NCBI GenBank assembly: GCA_036399775.1
Contig: DASWMJ010000046.1
Location: forward strand, 42,686 to 106,685
Direction of reading: 5' to 3'
DNA length: 64,000 nucleotides
Source: JADMIH01 sp036399775
GTDB taxonomy: Bacteria > Chloroflexota > Chloroflexia > QHBQ01 > JADMIH01
Shown here piece after piece: positions 35,087 to 43,757 of this stretch. A program made the position numbers and the translations under genes. The first letter of the stretch is position 1. Every line of letters starts with the position of its first letter. The notes under the pieces were generated by a model that was given only the letters and a program-made list of their open reading frames with translations, did no database searches and was not told where the DNA came from.

Positions 35087-36199
35087 ATGACTACAAGAGA
35101 TAGCGCGCCCATGGAGGCGCTACCACCTATTATTACCGACCCTGTGGAGTCGGCTAAGGCCGCGGGGCTGCGGTACGTGATGGATACCGGCCCCGGCATC
35201 ACGCGCAAGCGCGCAGGCAAGCGATTCAGCTATATAGGGCTGGACGGCAAGCCGATACGCGACCCCGCCGAGAAGGAGCGCATAAATTCGCTGGGTATAC
35301 CGCCCGCCTGGACTGAGGTGTGGATTTGCCCCAACCCGCGCGGTCACATCCAGGCTACGGGGCGCGACGCGAAGGGGCGCAAGCAGTACCGCTACCACCC
35401 CAAATGGCGGGAGGTACGCGACGAGACGAAGTATGGCAGGATGATAGCCTTCGGCAAGGCGCTGCCCCTTATACGCGAGCGTGTAGATCATGATTTGTCG
35501 TTGCGGGGCTTCCCCAGGGAGAAGGTGCTCGCCACCATCGTGCGCCTGATGGAGAAGACGCGCATACGGGTGGGCAACGAGGAGTACGCACGCGCCAATA
35601 AGTCGTTCGGGCTGACCACGCTGCGTAACAGGCACGTCAAGATTGAAGGGTCTACGTTACGCTTCAAGTTTCGGGGGAAGAGTGGCAAGGAGCACGCCAT
35701 CAAGGTAGCCGACCGCCGCCTCGCCAACACAGTCAAGCGCATCTCGGAATTGCCCGGACAGGAGCTATTTCACTACCTGGACGATGAGGGCAACCCGCAC
35801 AAGGTCACATCGGAGGACGTGAACGCTTACCTGCGGGAGATTACGGGCCAGGATTTCACGGCCAAAGACTTCAGAACGTGGGCGGGCACTGTATTGGCCG
35901 CCTGGGCGTTGCAGGAGTTCGAGGCGTTCGACTCGGACGCGCAGGCCAAAAAGAACGTGGTGCGGGCAATCGAGTCGGTGTCGCAGAGCCTGGGCAACAC
36001 GCCCGCCATCTGCCGCAAGTGCTACGTACACCCCGTCGTGGTCGACTCTTATTTGGACGGCACGCTTCTAGAAGCGTTGAAAGAGCGCGCCGAGGAAGAG
36101 ATTAAAGAGTCGCTCCCAAGCATGGACCCGCACGAAGCCGCCGTGCTGGCCCTCTTGCAGCAGCGCCTCTCGCGAGAGTTGGAGCAGAAAAGCGCATAA
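35087..36199 (+). CDS. DNA topoisomerase IB (poxvirus type)
   Basis: About 370 residues (ATG at 35087; a later ATG at 35111 is possible). It relaxes supercoils through a 3'-phosphotyrosine intermediate. The N-terminal domain contains TRKRAGKRFSYIGLDGK and RINSLGIPPAWTEVWICP. The catalytic region has MEKTRIRVGNEEYARANKSF, GLTTLRNRHVKI, FRGKSGKEH, and the active-site tyrosine in RKCYVHPVVVDSYLDGTL. Bacterial TopIB proteins are accessory enzymes scattered by horizontal transfer. There is no clear ribosome site before the start. Confidence 0.93.
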   Translation: MTTRDSAPMEALPPIITDPVESAKAAGLRYVMDTGPGITRKRAGKRFSYIGLDGKPIRDPAEKERINSLGIPPAWTEVWICPNPRGHIQATGRDAKGRKQYRYHPKWREVRDETKYGRMIAFGKALPLIRERVDHDLSLRGFPREKVLATIVRLMEKTRIRVGNEEYARANKSFGLTTLRNRHVKIEGSTLRFKFRGKSGKEHAIKVADRRLANTVKRISELPGQELFHYLDDEGNPHKVTSEDVNAYLREITGQDFTAKDFRTWAGTVLAAWALQEFEAFDSDAQAKKNVVRAIESVSQSLGNTPAICRKCYVHPVVVDSYLDGTLLEALKERAEEEIKESLPSMDPHEAAVLALLQQRLSRELEQKSA

Positions 36200-36318
36200 A
36201 ATGTATCTGCATCTTCTCTATAGCATGATATGGTGCTATAATCATCAACGTGCGGCCATCCGGCGAGGTGGATAGGCGGCGCTACCGGCTAACTATATCT
36301 ATTGAGGAGGGCGGATTG

Positions 36319-37302
36319 ATGAAGATGCAAGCGAAAGCGCGGGTAATGGCGCTGGTTATGGCGTTGGCGATGGCCCTGGTTATGGTGCAGGGCGCGGCGG
36401 CGCAGACCACCCCCGGATCGTTCCCGCAGGTCAAGACCCCGGACTCGGCTAAGTTCGACCTGACAGGCTCCATCTCAAGCGGCGGCGAGACTATACCTAT
36501 CAGTGGCAGCGGCGCGTTCGGGCCGGGCCAGTTCATGATGGACCTTACTCTGACGGCCCCGGCGGGCGCAACGAGCGGCCCCGAAGCGATAACGCTCAGC
36601 GCGATCGTGCTCGGTGATAAGCTCTACTTCAAGCTGGGTGGCCTGGGTCTGGGGGAGGACGAAGACAAGTGGTACGTGTCGGACCTGGACGACGTGACGG
36701 GTGGCGCAACCGGCATGATGCCTGGGATGCCAGGCTCGATGGCCGATCTGCAAGCGGTGTTGGAAGCGCTCACGATTACAGAGGTCGGTAAAGAGACTAT
36801 CAACGGCGCGGCCACCACTCAGTACAGGATAGATGTTGACCTTGAGAAGCTGAATGAATTCGCGAGCAGCGCGTCAGGCACCCCTCCCACTGAGGTCCCC
36901 GAAGGCACCTCGTTGGTCTTCAACGTGTGGGTGGGCGACCAGGATATGTACGTCCACCGGGTCAGCATGAACTTCGACACTGTGGTGGCCGCTGGCGAGC
37001 AAGAAGACGACCTGTCGTTTGACCTGACGCTAACGTTCAAGGAGTTCAACGCGCCGGTCAATATCGTCGCGCCCCCGAACGCCGAGCCTATAGACCTGGG
37101 GCCTGCCCTGGGCGGGGTTATACCAGGCATGCCCAGCGTAATCGGCGTCATGCCCGGTATGCCCGGCTCCTCGATGGCCGGTATGCCGCGCACGGGTGCC
37201 GCCGAGCAGAGCAATAATCTGCCGTTGGCGCTGGCGGTAGTGGCGCTGGCGAGCATAGCGCTGGGCAGCGTGGCACGCAGGCGCGCCGTGCTGGCGAAAT
37301 AG
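36319..37302 (+). CDS. Secreted LppX-like protein with sortase-like C-terminal signal
   Basis: A 327-residue exported protein. The ATG at 36319 follows GAGGAGG. A Met/Ala/Leu signal peptide ends at AAAQ (about residue 27). The body (KFDLTGSISSGGETIPISGS, LSAIVLGDKLYFKLGG, TITEVGKETINGAATTQYRI, NVWVGDQDMYVHRVSMNF) has the repeated beta-strand pattern of LppX/LprG-like lipid-binding folds, though without a lipobox. The C-terminus is Met-Pro-rich then MPRTGAAEQ, a hydrophobic helix (LPLALAVVALASIALGSV) and ARRRAVLAK. That is the layout of a sortase substrate with an MPRTG variant of LPxTG. Confidence 0.65.
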   Translation: MKMQAKARVMALVMALAMALVMVQGAAAQTTPGSFPQVKTPDSAKFDLTGSISSGGETIPISGSGAFGPGQFMMDLTLTAPAGATSGPEAITLSAIVLGDKLYFKLGGLGLGEDEDKWYVSDLDDVTGGATGMMPGMPGSMADLQAVLEALTITEVGKETINGAATTQYRIDVDLEKLNEFASSASGTPPTEVPEGTSLVFNVWVGDQDMYVHRVSMNFDTVVAAGEQEDDLSFDLTLTFKEFNAPVNIVAPPNAEPIDLGPALGGVIPGMPSVIGVMPGMPGSSMAGMPRTGAAEQSNNLPLALAVVALASIALGSVARRRAVLAK

Positions 37303-37323
37303 AAGTCTTGTGTTCAAGAGGGA

Positions 37324-37378
37324 ATTTCAAAAATAAGAAAATGGGCGGTCCAGCCGCCCATTTTCTTATTTTTGAAAT
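37324..37378. terminator. 55-bp near-perfect palindrome with GGCGG core
   Basis: 25-base arms (37324-37348, 37354-37378) pair perfectly around TCCAG. It separates the convergent secreted-protein and FAD-oxidoreductase genes and belongs to the same family as the palindromes at 10726 and 24550. Confidence 0.85.
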
Positions 37379-37386
37379 CTTATAGA

Positions 37387-38547
37387 TCATGCCGCCGGAG
37401 GAGTGTCGTCCAGGCGGCGAGCGTCCAGCCAATCGAGAGGGTTGCCGAAAAGCATGTGAGATGCGAGCCTTTCGGCGGTTGCCAGGCCGAAGCCCAGGCC
37501 GTGCCCGGTGAAGCCCACGGCAAAGTAGACCTGGGGCATATCGGGCAGGCACCCGACCAGGGGTATGCCGTCCGCGCTGAAGCCCATCGTGCCCGACCAG
37601 CGATGGGTGATGCGCGCGCCCCTCGCTTCGGGGAAGTAGCGAGCTATAAATCCCTCAAGGCCGCTCTGTACGTCGCGGGTGGTGCGGTCCTCGTACCCAA
37701 CCTCGGCCTCGCGGAAGTGATGCCGCCACCCACCCATGAGGAGGCTGCCGTCTGGTAGCTGCCGGAAATACTCGTAGCCGTAGTCCGCGTAGCACATCTG
37801 CGAGAATAGCCTGGTGCCCAGTGGCTCGGTGCGCAGTATCTGGCCGCGTGTGGGCATCACTTTGCCATCGAAGTAGGGGTGCAGCAGGGGCGCGAAGGCG
37901 TTGGTGCAGAGGGCGGCGGCCCGGCATCGCACGGTAGCACGGCGCGACTTCAACTCGACACCCCCGCCCGGCATAGGCGCTATATCGAATACCTCCGACT
38001 GCTCGTAGATGGTCGCGCCGGAGGAAGCCGCCAGCGCCTGGGCGAAGTTGACCGGGTGGATGCCCGCGTCTCCCGGCTGCGAGACTACCGCCGTGAAGCC
38101 GCGCTTCAGGGGGTCTTTGTGGCTGAACTTGGCTTCTATGCCGTCGTCCAGCATGGCGTCCGCCGCCCGCTCGATGTCCTCGGCTTCGGTATCGTCGAGC
38201 GCGAGTAGAAGTGAGCCGGACTGCTCCCATAGAGTGCCGAACTCTTCGGACAGGCCGCGCGCTATGTCGCGGTTGTGCAGGCTGAGCAGCCATAGGTCGC
38301 GGGCAAGGTCCGGCCCGTAGACCCGGATGGCGTCGTGGTAGTAGTAGGCCGTGCCTGTGAGCACCATGCCCGCGTTGCGCCCTGACGCGCCCGACGCGAT
38401 ATGCCGCGCTTCCAAAACGCACACCCTCTGCCCCTGCCCGGCGATGAGGCGCGCCAGGTAGAGGCCGACAATGCCCGCGCCCACCACGCACACGTCGCAC
38501 TCGATGATTTGCTCGTGGCTGGCGTCCTGCCAGTAGGAGACGGTCAA
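37387..38547 (-). CDS. FAD-dependent amine/amino-acid oxidoreductase (DAO family)
   Basis: A 386-residue flavoprotein. The dinucleotide-binding motif is CDVCVVGAGIVGLYLARLI (near residue 20) and the second FAD segment SGASGRNAGMVLTG follows. The C-terminus has YFAVGFTGHGLGFGLATAERL, the usual DAO closing motif. The opening SYWQDAS resembles gamma-glutamylputrescine oxidase-like members, but substrates vary widely. It starts with TTG directly after the stop codon of the Pro-rich gene (TAG-TTG), so translation is probably coupled and the two share a transcript. Confidence 0.85.
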   Translation of the reverse strand: MTVSYWQDASHEQIIECDVCVVGAGIVGLYLARLIAGQGQRVCVLEARHIASGASGRNAGMVLTGTAYYYHDAIRVYGPDLARDLWLLSLHNRDIARGLSEEFGTLWEQSGSLLLALDDTEAEDIERAADAMLDDGIEAKFSHKDPLKRGFTAVVSQPGDAGIHPVNFAQALAASSGATIYEQSEVFDIAPMPGGGVELKSRRATVRCRAAALCTNAFAPLLHPYFDGKVMPTRGQILRTEPLGTRLFSQMCYADYGYEYFRQLPDGSLLMGGWRHHFREAEVGYEDRTTRDVQSGLEGFIARYFPEARGARITHRWSGTMGFSADGIPLVGCLPDMPQVYFAVGFTGHGLGFGLATAERLASHMLFGNPLDWLDARRLDDTPPAA

Positions 38548-41500
38548 CTAGCCACCTTCACGCGCTTTGCGCTGCTGGTTGAGGGCTTCCCTTACCAGGG
38601 CCTCGTATTCAGGCGTGCCAGGTTGGGGTCGTGGCTTGTCGGCAGCCCAGAACCCGCCGCCTGAACTGGAAGGCTCGCTAGCTGGTGGTGTGTTCTGCGG
38701 TTGCGGGCCTGTAGCAGCGTTGCCTCCCTGCCGTGCGGCCTCCAACGCTGCTCTCGCCATAGCCTCATATTCAGGCGTGCCAGGCTTCGGGCGCGGCATA
38801 CCGGGCGTCCAGGCAGGTGTCTGGGGGGTGGGTGCAGGCGTAGGCGCAGGTGTATACGTGGGCTGGGGCGCGGGCGGCACCGGCTTACCCCCTCCCTGTG
38901 CCAGGGCAGCCCTCACCAGGGCTTCATATTCGGGCGTGCCGGGCTGAGGGCGGGGCATGCCGGGCGTCCAGGTGGGGGTCTGCTCGGCCGCAGGTTGGGG
39001 AGCGCCGGATGCTATGGCGGGCGGCTCGTTCCAGAACGGCTTGGGTACATTAGCGAAAGGATCAGGCTCAGGCTCAGGCGCGGGTGGGGGCGGAGGCTGA
39101 GGCTCCTGGCCGGGTATGGGCTTACCTTGCTTTTGTGCCTCGATAATAGCGCGCGCCATCGCCTCGTATTCGGGCGTGCCAGGCTTCGGGCGCGGCATGC
39201 TGGGCGTCCAGAGGGGGGACTGGGGCGGCGCGGGCGGGACATACGCGGTAGGCGCTGGCGGCTCAGGCACGGGTGCGGGCTTGGGTTGCACCCAGGGCGG
39301 CTCGGCAAAGACAGGGTCGGCGGCCTGCGTCTGGGCTTCTACGGATGGCGTAGTAGTGGGTGCCTGCCAGGGTGGCGGCTCCTGCGTGATTAGTGGCTCT
39401 GTAGAAAACGAAGTCGCGTCCAGGGTAGACGGAGGCGGTTCCGAACCTCCAAACAGGGTCTGCTCATCTTCTCTAACGTCGGGCGGCGGGGCGACGGCCT
39501 GGGGTTCTACCTGGACAGGTTCGGCTACTACGGGCACCGAGGTTGCCGCAGGCCGCGCAGGCCGGACGGGTTCATCGGGCAGGTCGGCGAGGATAGAAGA
39601 GAGGTCGAACAGCGGCGGGGCAAGCTCCGGCGACTCTTGAGGCTGCACGGGTGGCGCGGGGGCTTCCTGCTGTACCGGCGCAGTGTCGGGCGGCGCGGGC
39701 TGGACAGGCCAGGGGTCGGCGACAGGAACGGCAGGCTCTACGTAGGCAGGCTCAACAGGCGGCGCTGCTTGCGCCACAGGCTCAGGTTCCGGGGGGGTTG
39801 GTGGTTTCTCCGGGAAGTCCAGGTTTGCGAAGAGATCGGCAAGGTCAAATTGGGGCGCTGCGAACTGCGGGTCGGCGGGGCGCTCCTCAACCTCCACAGG
39901 TGGTTGAGGCTGCCCTGTTTCTGCAAAAGGCTGCTCTTCCGTTGGAGCAACCGTATCAAATGGTTCGATGGCGGGCGCTTGAGCCGCCAACGCAGAGGCC
40001 TCCGGCTCAGGCGTCACCTCTATAAGGGGCGCAGTCGCACTTATGGGCACTACCGGCGGCGCGGGCGCTTCAGGCGTTTCGGCCATGACAGCTTCAAGCG
40101 GAGTGAGTTCTTTGGCAGGAGCGGGGGCAGCATCAGTCGTTTCAGTAGCAACACCGGAGGGATAGTCCACAATGGCGGCATCATTAGACGCGGCGGGCTG
40201 TAACGACTGCGTTGGCGTGGGGAGCACGTAATCTTCTGGGACAGGTTGCGCCGCCTCTACCGGCGCATTCGTAGCGACTTCCGGTGGCGCGGGCATGGCA
40301 TCCAGGGCAGTACGGGCTTCGACGGCGGGCGCAGCCATACTCGCGCTATCTGCTGCCTCTACCGCCACAGGCTCTATATCTACCTGGGGCACGCTGTAGG
40401 CGGGCGTATCCAACCGGTCGGTCGCTGGCGCGTCCGCAGCAGCAACGAGCGAGGCTTGCACAGGCTCGACAGCCTCTGATGTGCGCGGTTGTGTGGCTAT
40501 ATCAGATGCGGCTTCAATAACAATATCGGCCTCGGCAATGGGAGCGGATCTCTCACTGTCAAGGCGGTCAGGCGTTTCCACGACAGCAGATGCCGCCGCG
40601 CCCTGGTCTGCCTCACCGGCAGGCTGGAACGACACTAAGGCATCGTCAGCATCCGCAGGCGCAGGTTCTGTGGGCTGTAGGATAAGTTCGGGCAGAGCAG
40701 GGGTAGCTGCGTCCGGCGGCGTTTCGGTGACAGGCGTTACATCTGGTTCAGGCTGAGCAGCTATTAGCGGCACGGCAGGCGGCTCTATACCGGGGGTATC
40801 AGCCTGTGCTGATTGCACTTCCAGGCCGGGCGACTCCTCGATTACGGCTGCGGCTATAGAGTTAGCAGGTGCCTGCTCTACGGCGGGCACGTCCGCTATC
40901 GCAGGTTGCGTGTCCACAAAAGGCTCGGCCAACGGAGCAACTTCAGCCTGGGCTGCGCTCGCGGAGGCGGCAGTGGGAGAAACTTCCACTGCCGGGGGTT
41001 CCAGCAGCAAATCTGGCTCGGACGAAGCTATCTGGACCGCCGGGCTATCCTCTATTGGAAGCGTGGCGGCTTGTTCGGCAATCATATCCGGTATTGCAGG
41101 GACATCTACAGGCGTAATGGGTACAGCAACGGCCTCGTCGGAAGCCTCCCTGATCGGCAACAACTCCGCTTGCGGGACGACTTCCGCAGACTCAACGGGC
41201 GTATCAGGCTGTATATTTAGCGCCGCCACATCCGGCGCTATGGGAGGAATTACGCTCTGCTCAACTGTAGCACCCTGCGCCGTGGGCATCTCCTCCGCAA
41301 CAGTCGTATCTTCAAGAATGGGAGCAGCTTCAACAACGGCAGGTATATCAGTAGAAGGTGTGTCAGCCTGGGTAAAGAGAGCAGACAGGTAGTCCATTTC
41401 CATTTCGCCTGCTTCCTCTACAGGCGCTTGGGCAGGGGCGGTGGGTTCAAGTGCGGGCGATTCAGGCGCTAAAGCCGTCTCCACCTCCGGCACCTGGACT

Positions 41501-43044
41501 TCCGGGCTTGCCTGTGCCTGCTGCGCTTCGACAACCTCAATGCTATCACGCTGAGTGTCGTCCGGCACTTGCTCGAACGGGCTTGATACCTCAGCAGCAG
41601 GGGGCTGAACCTCAGGCACGATGCCAGGGAGCACTTCGGTCTCCGGTGACGAAGTCGCAACCACAGGCGGTGTGGTCTCGGCCACAGGCGGCGGTATCTG
41701 GACAGGCGCGGGTGGCTCCTGGGCTGCTCTTTCTTCAACAGGTGGCGTAGGCGTGGGGGCTACGGCTTCTACCGGCGCGGGCTGCGGCTCAACAAACACC
41801 ACAGCCACTTCCTGGCCGGGCGGGGTCTCTTGCAACGCAGGGGCAACAACCATATCCATAGCCGGGGCAGGTTGGGCGCTCTCGCCAACCTCCGGCTGCA
41901 CGACAGAGGCGGTGGCAGGCACCACAGGCTCCGGCGTGTACGTTGGGAGGGTCACCGGGCCTACTTCGGCAGGCGCGGGTGTTTCTACGACAACAGGCGG
42001 CCCAGGAGCAGGGATAGAGCCAGGCATGGCCTGGACCTGCATTGTAGCAGGCGCGTTGGCAGCAACGGCGCTTGTCTCTACTGGTGGAGACGCGACGGCG
42101 GCAGGCGGTTCAGGTGTTGTAACCGGGGCCTGTGGAGGAGAGGCCTGTGGCGGGGCCATTGACACCGGCGGGAATAGCGACGGCTCGTCGGGTGGAGACT
42201 GGGCAGGTGCAGCCTCGATTGCGGGTGGCAGATCGGGCATGAGAGGGATGACGGGCAGGGCGGCGATGTCGGGGCCGATAGGCTTGAACTTGAATGGAGA
42301 AGGCAAGCCAAACTTCGCCTGTGACGAGGTGTCGGCCTGGGAGGTGGCTGGCGGGGTGGGCGTGACAGGCGCGACGGGTGGGGCTTCCGTCTGTGGAGCG
42401 AACAGACTCGAAATAAATTGGGGAGGCGCAGCTTCGGGCGAGATGGCCGAAGCCTGCCCAGCCTGAGGGGGCGCGGGCGCGGCTGGGCTGTTCTGGACAG
42501 GCGGGGCAACCTGTACGCTCGGCGATTGCTCGGCGGGAGGCACGGGCTGTGACGCCGGTTGTGGAGGCGCAACGGGCGGTGCGGGTAATAGCGGCTCCGG
42601 TGCTGTGGCTACAGGTTGCGCCGCTTGCGGTGGCGCGGCCACAACAGGCGACGGTTGGGGCGCGGCGGCAGGCTCAGGAACATATACGGGAGGAGAGACA
42701 GGCGCAGGCGCAGATGTAGGCGTAGGAGCAGAAGCTGCGTCAGGCTCGGCAAAGAGAGACGCCAGGTCAACACCGGATGATGCCGCAGGTGCGGTTGGAC
42801 CTGATTGAACAGGCTCAGGCTCGGCGAAAAGGGCCGAGAGGTCAAAATCGGGGGCGGGCATGGCAGGCTCGGCGGCACGCGGCTCGACGGGCTGCGCCTC
42901 AGCGAAGAGCGCCGACAGGTCATACTCGTCGTCAGCTTGTGCTTGCGAGAAGGCAGGGTTCGCGCTACCGCATGTCGGGCAGTTCTGCGCGTTGGAGGGT
43001 ATAGGGTTGGAGCAAGTGGCGCATTTCGTGACATCAGTACTCAC
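38548..43044 (-). CDS. Giant Pro/Ala-rich zinc-ribbon protein with repeated short motifs
   Basis: A 1498-residue protein, GTG start. Residues 8-29 are a zinc ribbon (KCATCSNPIPSNAQNCPTCG). Then come copies of an aromatic/acidic motif (YDLSALFAE, FDLSALFAE, VDLASLFAE; later FISSLFAP, DYLSALFTQ, FDLADLFAN, FDLSSILAD). About 1,100 residues of low-complexity Pro/Ala/Val/Glu sequence follow. The C-terminus has four units, beginning near residues 1279, 1359, 1412 and 1465, each with PRPxPGTPEYEA and a short helix; units 2 and 3 are both 53 residues long. No signal peptide or membrane helix, so it is cytoplasmic and largely disordered. I know no named family for it; a scaffold role is inferred. Confidence 0.85.
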   Translation of the reverse strand: MSTDVTKCATCSNPIPSNAQNCPTCGSANPAFSQAQADDEYDLSALFAEAQPVEPRAAEPAMPAPDFDLSALFAEPEPVQSGPTAPAASSGVDLASLFAEPDAASAPTPTSAPAPVSPPVYVPEPAAAPQPSPVVAAPPQAAQPVATAPEPLLPAPPVAPPQPASQPVPPAEQSPSVQVAPPVQNSPAAPAPPQAGQASAISPEAAPPQFISSLFAPQTEAPPVAPVTPTPPATSQADTSSQAKFGLPSPFKFKPIGPDIAALPVIPLMPDLPPAIEAAPAQSPPDEPSLFPPVSMAPPQASPPQAPVTTPEPPAAVASPPVETSAVAANAPATMQVQAMPGSIPAPGPPVVVETPAPAEVGPVTLPTYTPEPVVPATASVVQPEVGESAQPAPAMDMVVAPALQETPPGQEVAVVFVEPQPAPVEAVAPTPTPPVEERAAQEPPAPVQIPPPVAETTPPVVATSSPETEVLPGIVPEVQPPAAEVSSPFEQVPDDTQRDSIEVVEAQQAQASPEVQVPEVETALAPESPALEPTAPAQAPVEEAGEMEMDYLSALFTQADTPSTDIPAVVEAAPILEDTTVAEEMPTAQGATVEQSVIPPIAPDVAALNIQPDTPVESAEVVPQAELLPIREASDEAVAVPITPVDVPAIPDMIAEQAATLPIEDSPAVQIASSEPDLLLEPPAVEVSPTAASASAAQAEVAPLAEPFVDTQPAIADVPAVEQAPANSIAAAVIEESPGLEVQSAQADTPGIEPPAVPLIAAQPEPDVTPVTETPPDAATPALPELILQPTEPAPADADDALVSFQPAGEADQGAAASAVVETPDRLDSERSAPIAEADIVIEAASDIATQPRTSEAVEPVQASLVAAADAPATDRLDTPAYSVPQVDIEPVAVEAADSASMAAPAVEARTALDAMPAPPEVATNAPVEAAQPVPEDYVLPTPTQSLQPAASNDAAIVDYPSGVATETTDAAPAPAKELTPLEAVMAETPEAPAPPVVPISATAPLIEVTPEPEASALAAQAPAIEPFDTVAPTEEQPFAETGQPQPPVEVEERPADPQFAAPQFDLADLFANLDFPEKPPTPPEPEPVAQAAPPVEPAYVEPAVPVADPWPVQPAPPDTAPVQQEAPAPPVQPQESPELAPPLFDLSSILADLPDEPVRPARPAATSVPVVAEPVQVEPQAVAPPPDVREDEQTLFGGSEPPPSTLDATSFSTEPLITQEPPPWQAPTTTPSVEAQTQAADPVFAEPPWVQPKPAPVPEPPAPTAYVPPAPPQSPLWTPSMPRPKPGTPEYEAMARAIIEAQKQGKPIPGQEPQPPPPPAPEPEPDPFANVPKPFWNEPPAIASGAPQPAAEQTPTWTPGMPRPQPGTPEYEALVRAALAQGGGKPVPPAPQPTYTPAPTPAPTPQTPAWTPGMPRPKPGTPEYEAMARAALEAARQGGNAATGPQPQNTPPASEPSSSGGGFWAADKPRPQPGTPEYEALVREALNQQRKAREGG

Positions 43045-43140
43045 AGAGTATCGGGTCCTTTCTTAAATGAGTACTTGGCGCTATGTTATTAGCCCAGTAT
43101 GACGATTATAGGCATGAAGGCAAGCTGTGTCAATGCGTGA

Positions 43141-43286
43141 AACGTATTGCGTAGTACGTAATGCGTATTGCATAAACCCTAAATAACCTCTGCGTCTCAT
43201 CGCCTCTGCGGTTCAATCATTATCCTCGTAGCGTCTTGGCAGCGTATCACGTACTACGCAATACGTACTACGCAATACGCATCACG
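43141..43286. repeat. Second copy of the composite CGTATTGCG/CGCAGAG repeat
   Basis: Arms AACGTATTGCGTAGTACG at the left and TACTACGCAATACGTACTAC at the right enclose AAACCCTAAATAACCTCTGC and GCCTCTGCGGTT, the inverse of the core at 26061-26100. The Rieske-gene stop codon (43282-43284) lies at the right edge. Confidence 0.75.
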
Positions 43287-43599
43287 CCTCATCTATCACC
43301 AGCAGATCGTCCTTCACCTCTACTTTGTAAGTAGCGATGGGCGTCTCGGCGGGGTCGGTGACTACTTCTCCTGTACGCACGTTGAACTCGGAGCCGTGCC
43401 AGGGGCAGGTGACTATTTCTCCCCAGATACCGCCTTCGCAGAGAGGGCCACCCCTGTGAGTACAGTCGTTTTGGGTGGCGTAAAACTTGCCGTCAATGTT
43501 GAAGATGGCGACCTCTTTGTCGTTCACGTGACCGAGCTTACAGGTGCCGGGGGGAATATCTGAAGCTCGCATGGCTGTAACTCCGGTGTGCTTGACCAT
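43282..43599 (-). CDS. Rieske 2Fe-2S ferredoxin-type protein
   Basis: About 105 residues, the size of a stand-alone Rieske ferredoxin. Both cluster-binding boxes are intact: CTHRGGPL and CPWHGSEF (Cys-x-His and Cys-x-x-His). The rest is the usual beta sandwich (VNDKEVAIFNIDGKFYATQN, TYKVEVKDDLLVIDEA). It probably donates electrons to an oxygenase or other redox partner not present here. ATG at 43599 is preferred, with AGGAG about ten bases upstream; internal ATG at 43569 is also possible. It is divergent from the LLM oxidoreductase gene. Confidence 0.93.
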   Translation of the reverse strand: MVKHTGVTAMRASDIPPGTCKLGHVNDKEVAIFNIDGKFYATQNDCTHRGGPLCEGGIWGEIVTCPWHGSEFNVRTGEVVTDPAETPIATYKVEVKDDLLVIDEA

Positions 43600-43757
43600 T
43601 GTATAGGACTCCTTACAGGTGAAAGGCGACAGACGCTGCATGTCAGAATGGCGGCGTGGTTTATACTGCTGAGGGCGTTCTGGAACGGCTATTGCACAGG
43701 TACGACGCGGGCGAGGCCGCAGGTAGCGAAGATATTATACAGTATGGGGAGGATTAC

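Noticed and set aside
41621..42466. Gly/Ala/Thr-rich 281-codon frame on the plus strand within the Pro-rich gene
   Set aside because: It is the reverse reading of Pro/Ala codons and has no motif. The minus-strand frame has the zinc ribbon, the repeats and coupling with a downstream gene.
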